Positions 16,618 through 26,450 are shown, counted from the first letter of the stretch. The stretch: DNA of 64,000 nucleotides from Lustribacter sp965277075 (GCA_965277075.1 OZ255707.1:2976001-3040000); one strand, 5' to 3'. A program made the numbers and translations. The notes: generated from the sequence alone by a model not told the origin.

Positions 16618-17934
16618 ATGTTCTTTCGTAATCTGAATTGGAACGTTGTCGGGTGGTTGCGGACGGTCTCGATCATCAGCTACGCGATCATCGCGCTCGG
16701 CATCGCGTCGATGATCTATCACTGGACGACGACGGGCTCGCCGCTCCGTCTGGGACTTTCGTTCACCGGCGGCACCGACGTAACCGTGAAGTTCGATCGC
16801 GTGGTCGACCGCGATGCGATCGTCAAGGCGCTCGTGCCGATCGGCATCACCGACGCCCAGATCAACACGCTCACGAAGGCCGGCGAACCGGCCGGTGAGC
16901 GCTACACGGTCGAGACGCAGAAAGATTTCGGCAACGGTTCGGATCCGCTGTGGAAAGCGCTGGGTTCGGTCGCCGCCGTCGACCGCGCGCAGTCATCGAT
17001 TTCCGCCGTCGGTCCGTCGCTCGCGTCGGAGTATCTGCTCAACGCGCTCAAAGCGCTCGTCATTGCGATCGCGATCCAGTTTCTCTACATCGCGTTCCGC
17101 TTCGGTTGGAATTACATTTTCGGGCTCGTGACGATCATCGCGCTCGTTCGCGACTCGGCGATGATGATCGGTATCTATTCCCTTGCGAACAAACGCGTCG
17201 ACGACGCGTTCCTCGCAGCGGTGCTCACCGTGATCGGCTACTCGGTGATGGATACGATCGTCATTCTCGACCGTATCCGTGAGAACACGAACCTGATGGC
17301 CGGCGAGCCGTTCGATAAAATCGTCAACACGTCGATTCTGCAGACGATGACCCGCTCGGTGAACACGCTTGCGACCGTCGTGGTCACGCTCGTCGCGCTG
17401 CTCGCGTTCGGGGGCGCGTCGCTGCAAAATTTCGCCTTCGCGCTGCTGGTCGGGATCTGCTCGGGGGGCTATCACTCGATCTTCTATTCGGCGCCGCTCG
17501 TTGCGTCGTTCCAGAAGCGTTTGGGTGCGCGCTCGGCGTCGCGGCGATCGCTCGAATCGCAACCGAAAACGATCGCCGATGCGCGCTCGCAAGCGCGCAC
17601 CGATCTCGATCGGGCGGAAGTGCTGGCGCAGCGGAAGGCGCGCAAAGAGCGCGAGCGGCAATCGTCGCGCCGCACGCCATCGGCACCGCCGAAGTACAAG
17701 CGCCGTCGCATCGAAACGTCCAACGGCGTCGGCATCATCGAACCGGCGATCGACCAAACGGAGCTCGAAGCCGATGACGCGTATGCCGAACATGAGGTCG
17801 AACCGATGGACCCGCTCGACGCGCAAAACCTCGGCCTCCACGAGCGCGCCTACGACCTCGGTCACGAAGAAATCCGGCTGAATCTCGGCGACGACGACGG
17901 CGATCCGCCGCGTGAAACGCCGCACACGAGCTGA
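16618..17934 (+). CDS. secF: Protein translocase subunit SecF with long C-terminal extension
   Basis: A 438-residue SecF. Residues 1-300 are the standard protein: a first helix, GLSFTGGTDVTVKF, and the membrane bundle with IALVRDSAMMIG and SVMDTIVILDRIRENTN. The remaining ~135 residues are an unusual hydrophilic tail, first Arg/Lys/Gln-rich (QRKARKERERQSS), then strongly acidic (IDQTELEADDAYAEHEVEP and a DDDGDPP end). This tail is cytoplasmic by topology and absent from typical SecF. The gene end overlaps the helicase start by 23 nt. Confidence 0.94.
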   Translation: MFFRNLNWNVVGWLRTVSIISYAIIALGIASMIYHWTTTGSPLRLGLSFTGGTDVTVKFDRVVDRDAIVKALVPIGITDAQINTLTKAGEPAGERYTVETQKDFGNGSDPLWKALGSVAAVDRAQSSISAVGPSLASEYLLNALKALVIAIAIQFLYIAFRFGWNYIFGLVTIIALVRDSAMMIGIYSLANKRVDDAFLAAVLTVIGYSVMDTIVILDRIRENTNLMAGEPFDKIVNTSILQTMTRSVNTLATVVVTLVALLAFGGASLQNFAFALLVGICSGGYHSIFYSAPLVASFQKRLGARSASRRSLESQPKTIADARSQARTDLDRAEVLAQRKARKERERQSSRRTPSAPPKYKRRRIETSNGVGIIEPAIDQTELEADDAYAEHEVEPMDPLDAQNLGLHERAYDLGHEEIRLNLGDDDGDPPRETPHTS

Positions 17935-19870
17935 TTCGTTACCGCCTCCGACACCCTCGGAGGCGGCTTTCGAACGGGTGCGCGCGACGTTCGGAACGGC
18001 CGGCAATGCGCCGAGCGCTCCGGCGAGCGAAGCCGGTGCGTTTCTTAGCGACCTCTACGCGCGGCGCGACGAATTTCTCGCGCGCGACACGTATGCAGCA
18101 ATCGGCGATTCGTACGGCTTCCACACGAAGATCGTCGGCGTCACGTTCGAGGGCAGGCAGGATCTGGTCGCGGGGGTCGTAGCCGGGACGGAACTGACGC
18201 TCGTGCGCGATACCGCCAACGCGTACGATCCCAACGCGGTCGGCGTCTGGCTCGGGCAACTGCAGCTCGGCTTCGTGCGGCGCCCGATCGCGGCGCGCAT
18301 CGCGCCGAACATCGATGCCGGGGAGCGGTATCGCGCCGAAGTCCGGCACGTCACCGGGGGCGGCACGCGCAGCGTCGGCGTGAACATCTGGGTCGCGCGT
18401 GAGCGCATCGCGAGCGCGCGGCCGGGGGTGCAGCGCGGCCGGTCCGACGGTGTCTTGGCCGCGCTGATCGGCGAGCGGCAACTCCGCGAATCGCAACGCG
18501 CCGTTCTCGAGCGCGTCGACGCGGGCCGCAACACGCTCGCGGTCATGGGTACCGGCCGCGGAAAATCGTTGTGCTTCCAGTTTCCGGCCGCCGTTCGGGC
18601 ACTCGAGCGTAACGAGAAAACGATCGTTCTCTATCCCCTGCGGGCGCTCGCGAACGACCAGTACGACGCGCTGTTGCGGCGCTTGGAGCCCCTCGGCATT
18701 CGCATCTTTCGAGCCAACGGCGCGATCGATGCCGGCGAACGCGCGTCGCTCTTGGATGTGCTGGAAACCGGTGCCTGGGACATCGTCTGCGCGACGCCCG
18801 AGTTCGTCCAATTCCATGTCGAGCGGTTCGCGCACGAACGTAGCCGCCCGTCGCTGCTTGTGATCGACGAAGCGCACCATCTGATCGAGGCTACGCATCG
18901 TCCCGCGTACGGCCGTCTCCCCGGCGTGATTGCGGCGCTCGGGCAACCGCAGGTCCTCGCGCTGACGGCAACCGCCGGCGACGACGTCTTTGCCGGCATC
19001 CGCCGGGAACTGCGAATCGACGCGTGGGTGATCGATCCAACGGTTCGCGAAAATCTGCATGTGATCGACGCGCGCGGCGCAACGAATAAGCTCGCGTACA
19101 TCGCCGGAAACATCGACGCCGCCGGGAAGGCGATCGTGTACTGCAACTCGCGCAACGAGGCCACGAAGAATGCCGAGAAGCTGCGGGCGCAATTCGGCGA
19201 CGTCGTCGCGTTCTACCATGCCGGTGTCGGCGCGGCGGAACGTGCGCGTGTTGAAGACTACTTCCGAAGCGGAGAACTTCGCATCGTTGTCGCGACGTCG
19301 GCATTCGGTGAGGGCATCGATCTGCCGGACGTCCGCGACATCTTTCTCTACCACCTCAACTTCGATCTCACCGAGTTCAATCAGCAGTCGGGGCGCAGCG
19401 GCCGCGACGGCGCCGATGCGCGCATCCATCTGCTCTTCGGCGAACGCGACCGGAACATCAACGAATTCATCATCGAGCGTGAAGCACCGGCGTTGCACAC
19501 GTTGCGTGCGATCTATCGTGGTCTACGCGCGATCGCTGCGAACGGACGCATCCATCAGACGTACGCCGATCTCGCGACACTGCTCGATCTCGGCGATAAG
19601 GTCTCGGACCGATCCGTCGGAACGGCGCTGCGCATCTTCGCCGATACCGGCCTCGTCGAGATCGGTGAAGACGACGACGGCCGCTACATCGAGTTGCGGG
19701 CGGTCGACGGTAAAATCGACCTCACGCGCAACGAGCGTTTCGCTGAGGGTGAGGCCGAACGGGACAGTTTCAAAGCGTTCAGCGAACTCGCGCTCGGCTC
19801 ATCGGCGCTTCTTCTCGAGCGCGTGATCAACCGTCCGATTTATCCATCGAACGTGCCGCTGCTGCACTAG
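17912..19870 (+). CDS. HIRAN-domain RecQ-like DNA helicase
   Basis: A 652-residue superfamily 2 helicase. A HIRAN domain (about residues 70-155, FEGRQDLVAG through QLGFVRRPIAARIAP) precedes a RecQ-type motor: Walker A region MGTGRGKSLCFQF (about 212), DEAH box VIDEAHH (about 316), ALTATAGDD, and motif VI QQSGRSGRDG (about 492). HIRAN domains bind 3' DNA ends at stalled forks, so a role in fork repair is likely. The usual RecQ zinc-binding Cys cluster and HRDC are not evident; the C-terminus looks like a small winged helix. GTG 17912 lies inside secF. Confidence 0.85.
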   Translation: MKRRTRADSLPPPTPSEAAFERVRATFGTAGNAPSAPASEAGAFLSDLYARRDEFLARDTYAAIGDSYGFHTKIVGVTFEGRQDLVAGVVAGTELTLVRDTANAYDPNAVGVWLGQLQLGFVRRPIAARIAPNIDAGERYRAEVRHVTGGGTRSVGVNIWVARERIASARPGVQRGRSDGVLAALIGERQLRESQRAVLERVDAGRNTLAVMGTGRGKSLCFQFPAAVRALERNEKTIVLYPLRALANDQYDALLRRLEPLGIRIFRANGAIDAGERASLLDVLETGAWDIVCATPEFVQFHVERFAHERSRPSLLVIDEAHHLIEATHRPAYGRLPGVIAALGQPQVLALTATAGDDVFAGIRRELRIDAWVIDPTVRENLHVIDARGATNKLAYIAGNIDAAGKAIVYCNSRNEATKNAEKLRAQFGDVVAFYHAGVGAAERARVEDYFRSGELRIVVATSAFGEGIDLPDVRDIFLYHLNFDLTEFNQQSGRSGRDGADARIHLLFGERDRNINEFIIEREAPALHTLRAIYRGLRAIAANGRIHQTYADLATLLDLGDKVSDRSVGTALRIFADTGLVEIGEDDDGRYIELRAVDGKIDLTRNERFAEGEAERDSFKAFSELALGSSALLLERVINRPIYPSNVPLLH

Positions 19871-19874
19871 TGCT

Positions 19875-20023
19875 CCGTCTCGCAAATGCTGATACAGTCG
19901 CTCGGCGCTTTTCCGCCGTCGCGGCGTCTCTCATCGCTCAAAGGGCGCTGCCCTTCAGCGCTCTTCGCTCCTTGCGACGGCGAAAAATCGCTGTCGCTTT
20001 GTGTATCGCCGCTTGCGAGACGG
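19875..20023. repeat. Large nested imperfect inverted repeat, intergenic
   Basis: The outer arms CCGTCTCGCAA (19875-19885) and TTGCGAGACGG (20013-20023) are perfect inverted repeats. Inside, TTTTCCGCCGTCG (19909-19921) pairs with CGACGGCGAAAAA (19975-19987), and a third hairpin (CGCTcAAaGGGC-gct-GCCCTTcAGCG) fills the centre. The whole ~150 nt between the helicase and the convergent outer-membrane factor folds as one long structure. No convincing gene lies in 19871-20080. Confidence 0.65.
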
Positions 20024-20080
20024 GGACTAGGGCACGGCCGAGCCTATGTTGTGTATCGGGGCGCAAGCCCTAAAGTTTAG

Positions 20081-21529
20081 TCAGTGAGTAGCTGACGGTC
20101 GCGGGACCGGCGACGCGGATTGTGCGGCGGGCGCGTCTTGCCAACCCCCGCCGAGCGCGGCGTAGAGGTTTGTCTGCGCCTGGCGTTCCTGAAGTTCGGT
20201 CTGGGCGAGTGCAATCTCCGCATCGAAATATCGCGATTCGCCGTCGAGCACGTCGATGTACGAGCCGACGCCGCCGCGGTACCGCAGGTTCGCCAGCCGC
20301 GCATAATCGCTCGTCGCCGTCGCGAGGCGCGCCTGCTCGACGACCGCGTCGCGCTCGCGCGTGTAATCCGTCAACCCGTCGGCGACGCCTTGCATCGCCG
20401 TCTGGACGGTCTTGAGGTACGTGTAAAGGTCTTGTTCGCGCTGCGCCGTATCGAGCCTCACCGTCGATCGTTTGTAGCCGCCGTCGCTCAAAGTCTCCAC
20501 GAGCGACGGTACGAGAGTCAGCAGAAACTGTGGACCGTAAGCGATGCCGTTGAGGATCGTCGCGCCGGCTCCCACCGACGACGACGGCGCCAGCGTCAAT
20601 TGCGGGAAGATCGCGGCGCGGGCCGACGCGACTTGTAGGTTGTCGCCCTCGAGCGTGAGTTCGGCGCTGCGGATATCCGGGCGGCGCAGCAGCAACTGCC
20701 CGGGTAGCCCTGCCGGCGGGATCGCGTAGTCGACGAGTTGTTGATCGAGCGGCAATCCGCGCGGAATCGGTGCGGGATACGTTCCGAGCAAGGTCGCGAC
20801 GAAGTCCTCCTGCTCGCCGATCTGGCGTTCGATGTCCGGCAGTCGTGCCGTGACGGTGTATAGCGCGGTCTCCGCCTGGCGCTGCGTTTGCAGCGTTGCC
20901 GTTCCGCCCGTTACTTGGCGCGCGACGATCTGGAGATTCGCCTTGCGATTCGCGATCGTCAAATCGGTGATGTCACGTTCGCTGTACAGCTCTTGGATGA
21001 AGAAGTACGCGTTCGCGATGTTGCGCACGACGTCGGTGATGATCGATTGGCGCGCTGCGTCCGAGGCCAGCAGCCGCGCGCGTTGCGCCGCGGTCGCGTA
21101 GCGTAGCGCACGGAAGAGGTCGACGTCGTACGGCGATGCCGTCGCTGCGAGCAATGTCGGCGCGATCGATTCCGTGGACGAGACGGCGCCGGGCTGGTTC
21201 CCGTTGGTACGCTGATAGGTCGTCGCGACGCCGGCGGTGACGTTCGGTCGTTGTTGCGCCGTTGCTTGGCCCAGGATGGCTTCCGCCGCGTAGATGCGTT
21301 GAACTGCCACGTTCACGTCGGTGTTGGCGACGAGCGCCTGGCCGATGAGCGCACGCAACTGCGGATCGAGGAACAGCTCTCGCCAGTTGGTGTCGCCGAT
21401 CGACGCCGAATCCGTTCCGCCGAAGCGGTACGTTGGCGGAAGCGCCGGCGGAACGGCCAGCGGATCGACGGGCGGGACGCACGATGCGAGCAGGTTGAGC
21501 GTGGCAGCAAACGCCAGGATCAGCTTCAT
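20081..21529 (-). CDS. RND efflux outer-membrane factor, NodT/TolC-type lipoprotein
   Basis: A 482-residue outer-membrane factor. The N-terminus is a lipoprotein signal with lipobox LLASC. It has the duplicated OEP pattern of the NodT family: NWRELFLDPQLRALIGQALVANTDVNVA, and LPGQLLLRRPDIRSAELTLEGDNLQVASARAAIFPQLTL in the second half. It forms the channel of the tripartite pump encoded just upstream (adaptor, then RND, then this gene), with a 3-nt gap after the RND stop. Confidence 0.93.
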   Translation of the reverse strand: MKLILAFAATLNLLASCVPPVDPLAVPPALPPTYRFGGTDSASIGDTNWRELFLDPQLRALIGQALVANTDVNVAVQRIYAAEAILGQATAQQRPNVTAGVATTYQRTNGNQPGAVSSTESIAPTLLAATASPYDVDLFRALRYATAAQRARLLASDAARQSIITDVVRNIANAYFFIQELYSERDITDLTIANRKANLQIVARQVTGGTATLQTQRQAETALYTVTARLPDIERQIGEQEDFVATLLGTYPAPIPRGLPLDQQLVDYAIPPAGLPGQLLLRRPDIRSAELTLEGDNLQVASARAAIFPQLTLAPSSSVGAGATILNGIAYGPQFLLTLVPSLVETLSDGGYKRSTVRLDTAQREQDLYTYLKTVQTAMQGVADGLTDYTRERDAVVEQARLATATSDYARLANLRYRGGVGSYIDVLDGESRYFDAEIALAQTELQERQAQTNLYAALGGGWQDAPAAQSASPVPRPSATH

Positions 21530-21532
21530 GCG

Positions 21533-24500
21533 TTACGTCGGGTCGGGCGACGCTTGGAGTTCGACGCGCGCGGGCTTCCGCGCGAACCGCGAGACGCCGC
21601 TGGACACGAGCACGTATAGCGCGGGTATGAAGAACACGCCGAGCACGGTCGCCGCGATCATGCCGCTGAAGACGGCGGTGCCGAGCGACTGCCGAGAAGC
21701 GGCTCCGGCACCGCTCGCCGTGACGAGCGGCAGAACGCCGACGATGAACGCGAGCGACGTCATGAGGATCGGTCGCAGCCGCAGCCGCGCGGCCTCGATC
21801 GCTGCTTCCGCGTACGTCGCACCGTCTCGTTCGCGCTTCATTTTGGCAAACTCGACGATGAGGATCGCGTTTTTCGCGGCCAGGCCGATCAGCATCACGA
21901 GCCCGATTTGCACGTAGACGTCGTTCGGAATCTGGCGCATGTAGATGCCCAAGAAGGCGCCGAACACGCCGAGAGGGATGCCCAGGACGATACCGATCGG
22001 AATCGACCAGCTCTCGTAGAGCGCCGCGAGAAATAAGAACACGAGCAGCAGCGAGAGCCCGAAAATGAGCGCCTGCGAGCCGCCGCTTTCGATCTCTTGC
22101 AGCGCGCTGCCCGTCCACTCGTAGGTGAGGCCCGGCGGCAACGTGTTCGCGGCGAGTGCGGCCATCGTCGTGAGGGCTTGCCCGGACGATTTCCCCTCGG
22201 CAGCGGCGCCGTTGATCGCTGCCGTTCTCAATCCGTTGTAGCGGCTGATCACCGCTGCGCCGACGCCGGCTGCGACGTTGCTGAACGTTCCGAGTGGGAC
22301 CATCGAGCCGTCGCTGCTGCGCACGAGGATGCTGCCGATGTCGGATGGCGCGACGCGAAACTCCGGTTCGGCCTGCACGCTGACCTTCCACACGCGACCG
22401 AAGAGGACGATGTCGTTGACCGTCACCCCGCCGAGATATGCTTGGAGGCTCGTATACACATCGGTCAAACTGATGCCGAGCGTCTTGGCCTTGTCGCGAT
22501 CGATGTCGAGATCGACCTGCGGTACGTTGACGCTGAACGAACTGCCGACGCCGGCCAAATCGCTCTTCTTGGCCGCCGCGGCGACAACTTTGTTCGTAGC
22601 GTCGGCGAGTTCCGGGAGCGAGTGGCCACCGCGGTCTTCGACCTGCATCTGGAATCCGGCCGTCGTGCCGAGCCCGGGAATCGGCGGCGGATTGATCGCA
22701 TACACGAGCGCTTCGGGATATTTGCTGCCCTCGTTGTTGACCGCGGCGATGATCTCATCGATGCTCTCGCCCGGCTTTTTCGCGCGGTCACCCCATTCGT
22801 GCAGCTTCACGAAAAAGAACGCGGCGTTGGATGCAGACGTATTGGTGAGCAGGTTGACGCCGCCGAACGAGGCGATGCTCTCGACGCCGTGGAGCGATTG
22901 CACGTACTTCTCGATGCGGCGCGAGAGTCGACTCGTGCGGTCGAGCGACGCGCCGTCGGGCAGCGTCAACGCGACCAGAAAATAGCCTTGATCCTCGATC
23001 GGTACGAGCGCGCCGGGGACCGCGCGCAGCAAGAAAAAGGCGGCGCCGGAGATGACGGCGAGCGCCACGATCATCAGCGGCAGCCCGCGCAGCACGACGC
23101 GAACGGCGCGCACGTACGCTTCCAGCACGTAATCGAACCCGCGATTGAAGGCGCGGATCACGAATGCGATCGGGCCGCGACCCGGAGTGCGCGGGCGCAA
23201 GATCATCACGCACAGCGCCGGTGTCGTCGTGAGCGCCACGAGCGCCGAGATCAGCACCGAGATCGAGAGCGTCAGCGCGAACTGTTTGTAGAGCGTTCCG
23301 GTCAAGCCGCCCAAAAACGCCACCGGCACGAACACGGCGCACAACACCAGTGCGATCGCAACGACTGGGCCCGACACCTCGCGCATCGCCGTCCGGGTTG
23401 CCTCGAGCGGCGTCTGCCCGCGCTCGATGTTGTGTTCGACCGCTTCGACGACCACAATGGCGTCGTCGACGACGATGCCGATCGAGAGCACGATCCCGAA
23501 AAGCGTGAGCGTATTGATGCCGAAGCCGAGCGGAACGAAGACGGCGAACGTGCCGATCAGCGAGACCGGGACCGCGAGCACCGGGATGATCATCGCGCGG
23601 AACGTTCCGAGGAACAGAAACACGACGACAACCACGAGCGCGATCGCCTCTTCCAGTGTTTTCATCACGTCGTGGATCGACTCGTTCACGAACTCGGTCG
23701 AGTCGAGCGCGGCCGTCCACGTCAGCCCCGGGGGAAACGACTTGGCCGCTTCCGCCATCGCCGCCTTGACGTTCGCTGCCGTTGCGAGCGCGTTCGCACC
23801 GGGCTTCTGGCGCACGATGATGAGGGCCGACGGAACGCCGTTGAATCGTCCGAACGATGCGTATGAAGCGGCCGCGAGCTCGGTGCGCGCCACGTCGCGC
23901 AGGCGCAGCACCGTGCCGTCGGGGAGCGTTCGCAGCACGATGTTGTCGAACTGCTCGGTGCTCGCGAGCTGCCCGCTGACGTTCACCGAGTACTGGAAGT
24001 CGGAGCCGGCTTTCTGCGGCGGTTGCCCGATCTGACCGGCGGGCGCGGGCGCGTTCTGTTCGGTGATCGCGGCGATGACGTCGCTGGGCTGCAGTTTGAA
24101 CTGCGCGAGGCGGTCTGGCCGCAACCAGATCCGCATCGAGTAGTCGCGTTGGCCGGCGACTTGCGTCCCGCCGACCCCGTCGGCGCGCGAGATGCGGTCG
24201 AGGACGTTGATCGTGACGTAGTTGCTGATGAACAAATCGTCGTACGCCGCCGACGGTGAGTACACGGCGATCGCGAGGAGCGTATCCTGTGCGCTCTTGG
24301 CGACCGTCACACCGGCCCGCGCGACGTCGGCCGGCAGCGCGTTGACCGCGGCGTTTACGCGGTTCTGCACGTTCGTCGCGGCGCGGTCGACGTCGGTGCC
24401 CGACTTGAACGTCGCGGTAAGTGCATAGGACCCGTCGTTGCTGCTTTGCGACGACGTGTAGAGCAATCCGTCGACGCCGTTGAGCGTCTTCTCGAGCGGC

Positions 24501-24688
24501 GCCGCCACCGATTGCTCGACCGTTCTCGCGTTCGCGCCGGGATACGTCGCGGTGACGCTCACCGTCGGCGGGGCGATATCGGGGAACATCGCGACCGGCA
24601 GCGTCCGCAGCGCGCCGGCACCGACGATTAGTATGAGCAGCGAAACGACGATGGCGAAAACACGTCGCTCGATGAAGAACTGGCCCAC
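21533..24688 (-). CDS. RND multidrug efflux permease (HAE1/AcrB type)
   Basis: A 1051-residue inner-membrane RND transporter of the HAE1 (AcrB/MexB) class. It has the N-terminal helix IERRVFAIVVSLLILIVGAGALRTLPVAMFPDIAPP, two large periplasmic loops, and motif GIVLSIGIVVDDAIVVVEAVEHN in helix 4 with the paired Asp residues of the proton relay. GTG 24688 lies right after the adaptor stop TAA (24692-24690); an ATG further up would overlap the adaptor and add a non-homologous basic tail. Amphiphilic drugs or solvents are the likely substrates. Confidence 0.95.
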   Translation of the reverse strand: MGQFFIERRVFAIVVSLLILIVGAGALRTLPVAMFPDIAPPTVSVTATYPGANARTVEQSVAAPLEKTLNGVDGLLYTSSQSSNDGSYALTATFKSGTDVDRAATNVQNRVNAAVNALPADVARAGVTVAKSAQDTLLAIAVYSPSAAYDDLFISNYVTINVLDRISRADGVGGTQVAGQRDYSMRIWLRPDRLAQFKLQPSDVIAAITEQNAPAPAGQIGQPPQKAGSDFQYSVNVSGQLASTEQFDNIVLRTLPDGTVLRLRDVARTELAAASYASFGRFNGVPSALIIVRQKPGANALATAANVKAAMAEAAKSFPPGLTWTAALDSTEFVNESIHDVMKTLEEAIALVVVVVFLFLGTFRAMIIPVLAVPVSLIGTFAVFVPLGFGINTLTLFGIVLSIGIVVDDAIVVVEAVEHNIERGQTPLEATRTAMREVSGPVVAIALVLCAVFVPVAFLGGLTGTLYKQFALTLSISVLISALVALTTTPALCVMILRPRTPGRGPIAFVIRAFNRGFDYVLEAYVRAVRVVLRGLPLMIVALAVISGAAFFLLRAVPGALVPIEDQGYFLVALTLPDGASLDRTSRLSRRIEKYVQSLHGVESIASFGGVNLLTNTSASNAAFFFVKLHEWGDRAKKPGESIDEIIAAVNNEGSKYPEALVYAINPPPIPGLGTTAGFQMQVEDRGGHSLPELADATNKVVAAAAKKSDLAGVGSSFSVNVPQVDLDIDRDKAKTLGISLTDVYTSLQAYLGGVTVNDIVLFGRVWKVSVQAEPEFRVAPSDIGSILVRSSDGSMVPLGTFSNVAAGVGAAVISRYNGLRTAAINGAAAEGKSSGQALTTMAALAANTLPPGLTYEWTGSALQEIESGGSQALIFGLSLLLVFLFLAALYESWSIPIGIVLGIPLGVFGAFLGIYMRQIPNDVYVQIGLVMLIGLAAKNAILIVEFAKMKRERDGATYAEAAIEAARLRLRPILMTSLAFIVGVLPLVTASGAGAASRQSLGTAVFSGMIAATVLGVFFIPALYVLVSSGVSRFARKPARVELQASPDPT

Positions 24689-24689
24689 G

Positions 24690-25997
24690 TTATTTTTCGC
24701 TGCTCGCCGGCGCCGTGGCGACGACCGACGACCCCGGCTGGACCTTTTGGGTGCCTTCGACGACAACGGTCTCGCCGGCCCCGAGACCCGACGTCACGAC
24801 GTAATCGCTGCCCGTGCGCTGGCCGAGGCGAACGCTGCGCAGCGAGACCTTTTTATCTTTGCCCACGACGTAGACGGTGTCGCTGCCTTGTTGCTGCACG
24901 ACGGCGCGCTGCGGCACGAGCACGGCGTCGTGATTGAAGCCGAGTACGATACGGACGCGTCCGAAGAGGCCGGGGCGTAGAATGCCGAGGGAGCCCGGCG
25001 GATTCGGGAAGGTGCCGATGACCGCGATCGTGCCGGTTCGCGGATCGATGGCACGGTCGAGGCTTTGCGGGCGGCCTTTGAACGGGTAGACCGTGCCGTC
25101 GGCGAGGATCAGTTCGAGCGGCAAATCGGGCGCGCTGTTCTGGTTCGCTCGTTGCAGCCGGTGGACGAGGTTGAGGTAGTCGACTTCGGTCAACGCGAAC
25201 TGGACGGCCATCGGATCGATCGTCGAAATCGTTGCGAGCGGTGGCGAATCGGCGCTCACGAGGTTGCCTTTGTCGACCTTGACGAATCCGATGAGACCGG
25301 CGACCGGTGCGGTGATGCGCGTGTAGCCGAGGTTGATTTCATCTTTCTTGACGGCCGCTTCGTTTTGCTCGACGACGGCGCGAGCTTGCTCAATCGCGAC
25401 GCGCCGCTGCACGGTGGCGTCTTTGACCAGTTCTTGAGCGGCCGTGACTTTCGCGCGCGCGACCTCTTCCGCGGCGATCGCTTCGTCGAGATCGACTTGC
25501 GTGACCGCGTTCTCGGCGGCGAGCGGACGGTAGCGAGCCAGTTTGCGCGCCGCGCTCAGCAAATCTGCCTGTTCCTGCGCGAGTTGCGCGCGTTTGACCT
25601 GGGGTGAACTGTCGCTCTCGGCTTTGTTGAGATCGGCTCGTGCCTTGTCGAGCAGCGCTCGCGAGGCGGCGAGCGAGGCCTGATATTCGTCGGGCGCGAT
25701 CGTGAAGAGCAGCTGACCGCGCTCGACGAGGTGACCCTGCTCGAAGTGAATGCCGGTCAACACGCCGGTCACGCGCGCTTTCACATCGACCGTTGCGACG
25801 GCCGTGGTGCGCGCGACGTAATCGCCGGTGATCGGGATCGTCTTGCGCACGCTTTGTGCGACGACAACCGCAACGGGAGGAGGCGTTGCTCCGGCAGCGC
25901 CGGCTTCCGCGGAATTGGATGACCGGCCGCATGCGCTCAAAGCGAGCGCCGCGAACAGGACCGCGACACAGCGTCTCCGCAAGCGAAGGGTCGGCAC
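24690..25997 (-). CDS. RND periplasmic adaptor (membrane-fusion) subunit
   Basis: A 435-residue adaptor protein with a lipoprotein signal (VLFAALALSACGRS), a biotinyl-lipoyl-like half motif (VKARVTGVLTGIHFEQGHLVERGQLLFTI), a long coiled-coil hairpin (about 110-215) and GYTRITAPVAGLIGFVKVDKGNLV returning to the lipoyl and beta-barrel domains. It bridges the RND permease and the outer-membrane channel. GTG 25997 is the start. It is the first gene of the pump operon; no dedicated TetR-type repressor lies next to it. Confidence 0.94.
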   Translation of the reverse strand: MPTLRLRRRCVAVLFAALALSACGRSSNSAEAGAAGATPPPVAVVVAQSVRKTIPITGDYVARTTAVATVDVKARVTGVLTGIHFEQGHLVERGQLLFTIAPDEYQASLAASRALLDKARADLNKAESDSSPQVKRAQLAQEQADLLSAARKLARYRPLAAENAVTQVDLDEAIAAEEVARAKVTAAQELVKDATVQRRVAIEQARAVVEQNEAAVKKDEINLGYTRITAPVAGLIGFVKVDKGNLVSADSPPLATISTIDPMAVQFALTEVDYLNLVHRLQRANQNSAPDLPLELILADGTVYPFKGRPQSLDRAIDPRTGTIAVIGTFPNPPGSLGILRPGLFGRVRIVLGFNHDAVLVPQRAVVQQQGSDTVYVVGKDKKVSLRSVRLGQRTGSDYVVTSGLGAGETVVVEGTQKVQPGSSVVATAPASSEK

Positions 25998-26155
25998 GAG
26001 GCAAGGTGCATTCCGCAGCGCGCGCGACCGGGACCTGCCGGTTGGCCATTCTCCTAGGACGGCTCGATCGGCGACGTTGCCTGCATAGAGATCAATACGA
26101 TCGGCCGCTCCTACGCTTTCGAGGCGTTCGAACGATAAGGAGGAACGCGCGTCCG

Positions 26156-26431
26156 ATGGAGTATTCCGAGATACTGGATGAGATCGACGCGACGTTGGAG
26201 ACGGAAAGCCGATTGGCGGATAGCGAGCGGGCCGAAGATGCAGACGGTCGCATCTGGACGCGCAATCGTCAAATCGCGCGCACGAGCCGCTCCGGGTCGA
26301 CCGGCATCGTGCTCTCGCTCATTTCCGGCGAACACGTGATGCACGAGCGAATTTTTGCGCGGAGTCCGAAGAGCGTCGAGCGCATCGCGCGCGTTATCAC
26401 CGAACATTTGACCGAATACGTCGAGCGTTGA
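26156..26431 (+). CDS. Hypothetical protein, 91 residues
   Basis: A short acidic-to-neutral protein (MEYSEILDEIDATLETESRL at the start, then a beta-like segment GIVLSLISGEHVMHERIFA and a C-terminal helix). AAGGAGG at about 26138-26144 supports expression, although the 11-12 nt spacing to the ATG is long. It is divergent from the pump operon and convergent with the methyltransferase. I do not recognise the family. Confidence 0.6.
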   Translation: MEYSEILDEIDATLETESRLADSERAEDADGRIWTRNRQIARTSRSGSTGIVLSLISGEHVMHERIFARSPKSVERIARVITEHLTEYVER

Positions 26432-26450
26432 GTTCCGGCGTATCGGCCCC

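Noticed and set aside
19870..20080. Two overlapping plus-strand open frames of 64-67 codons
   Set aside because: They coincide with the nested inverted repeat and have no protein-like pattern or ribosome site.
22097..23866. 589-codon plus-strand open frame inside the RND permease gene
   Set aside because: The opposite strand encodes a complete, well-conserved HAE1 transporter; this frame is His/Arg/Asp-rich with no recognisable feature.
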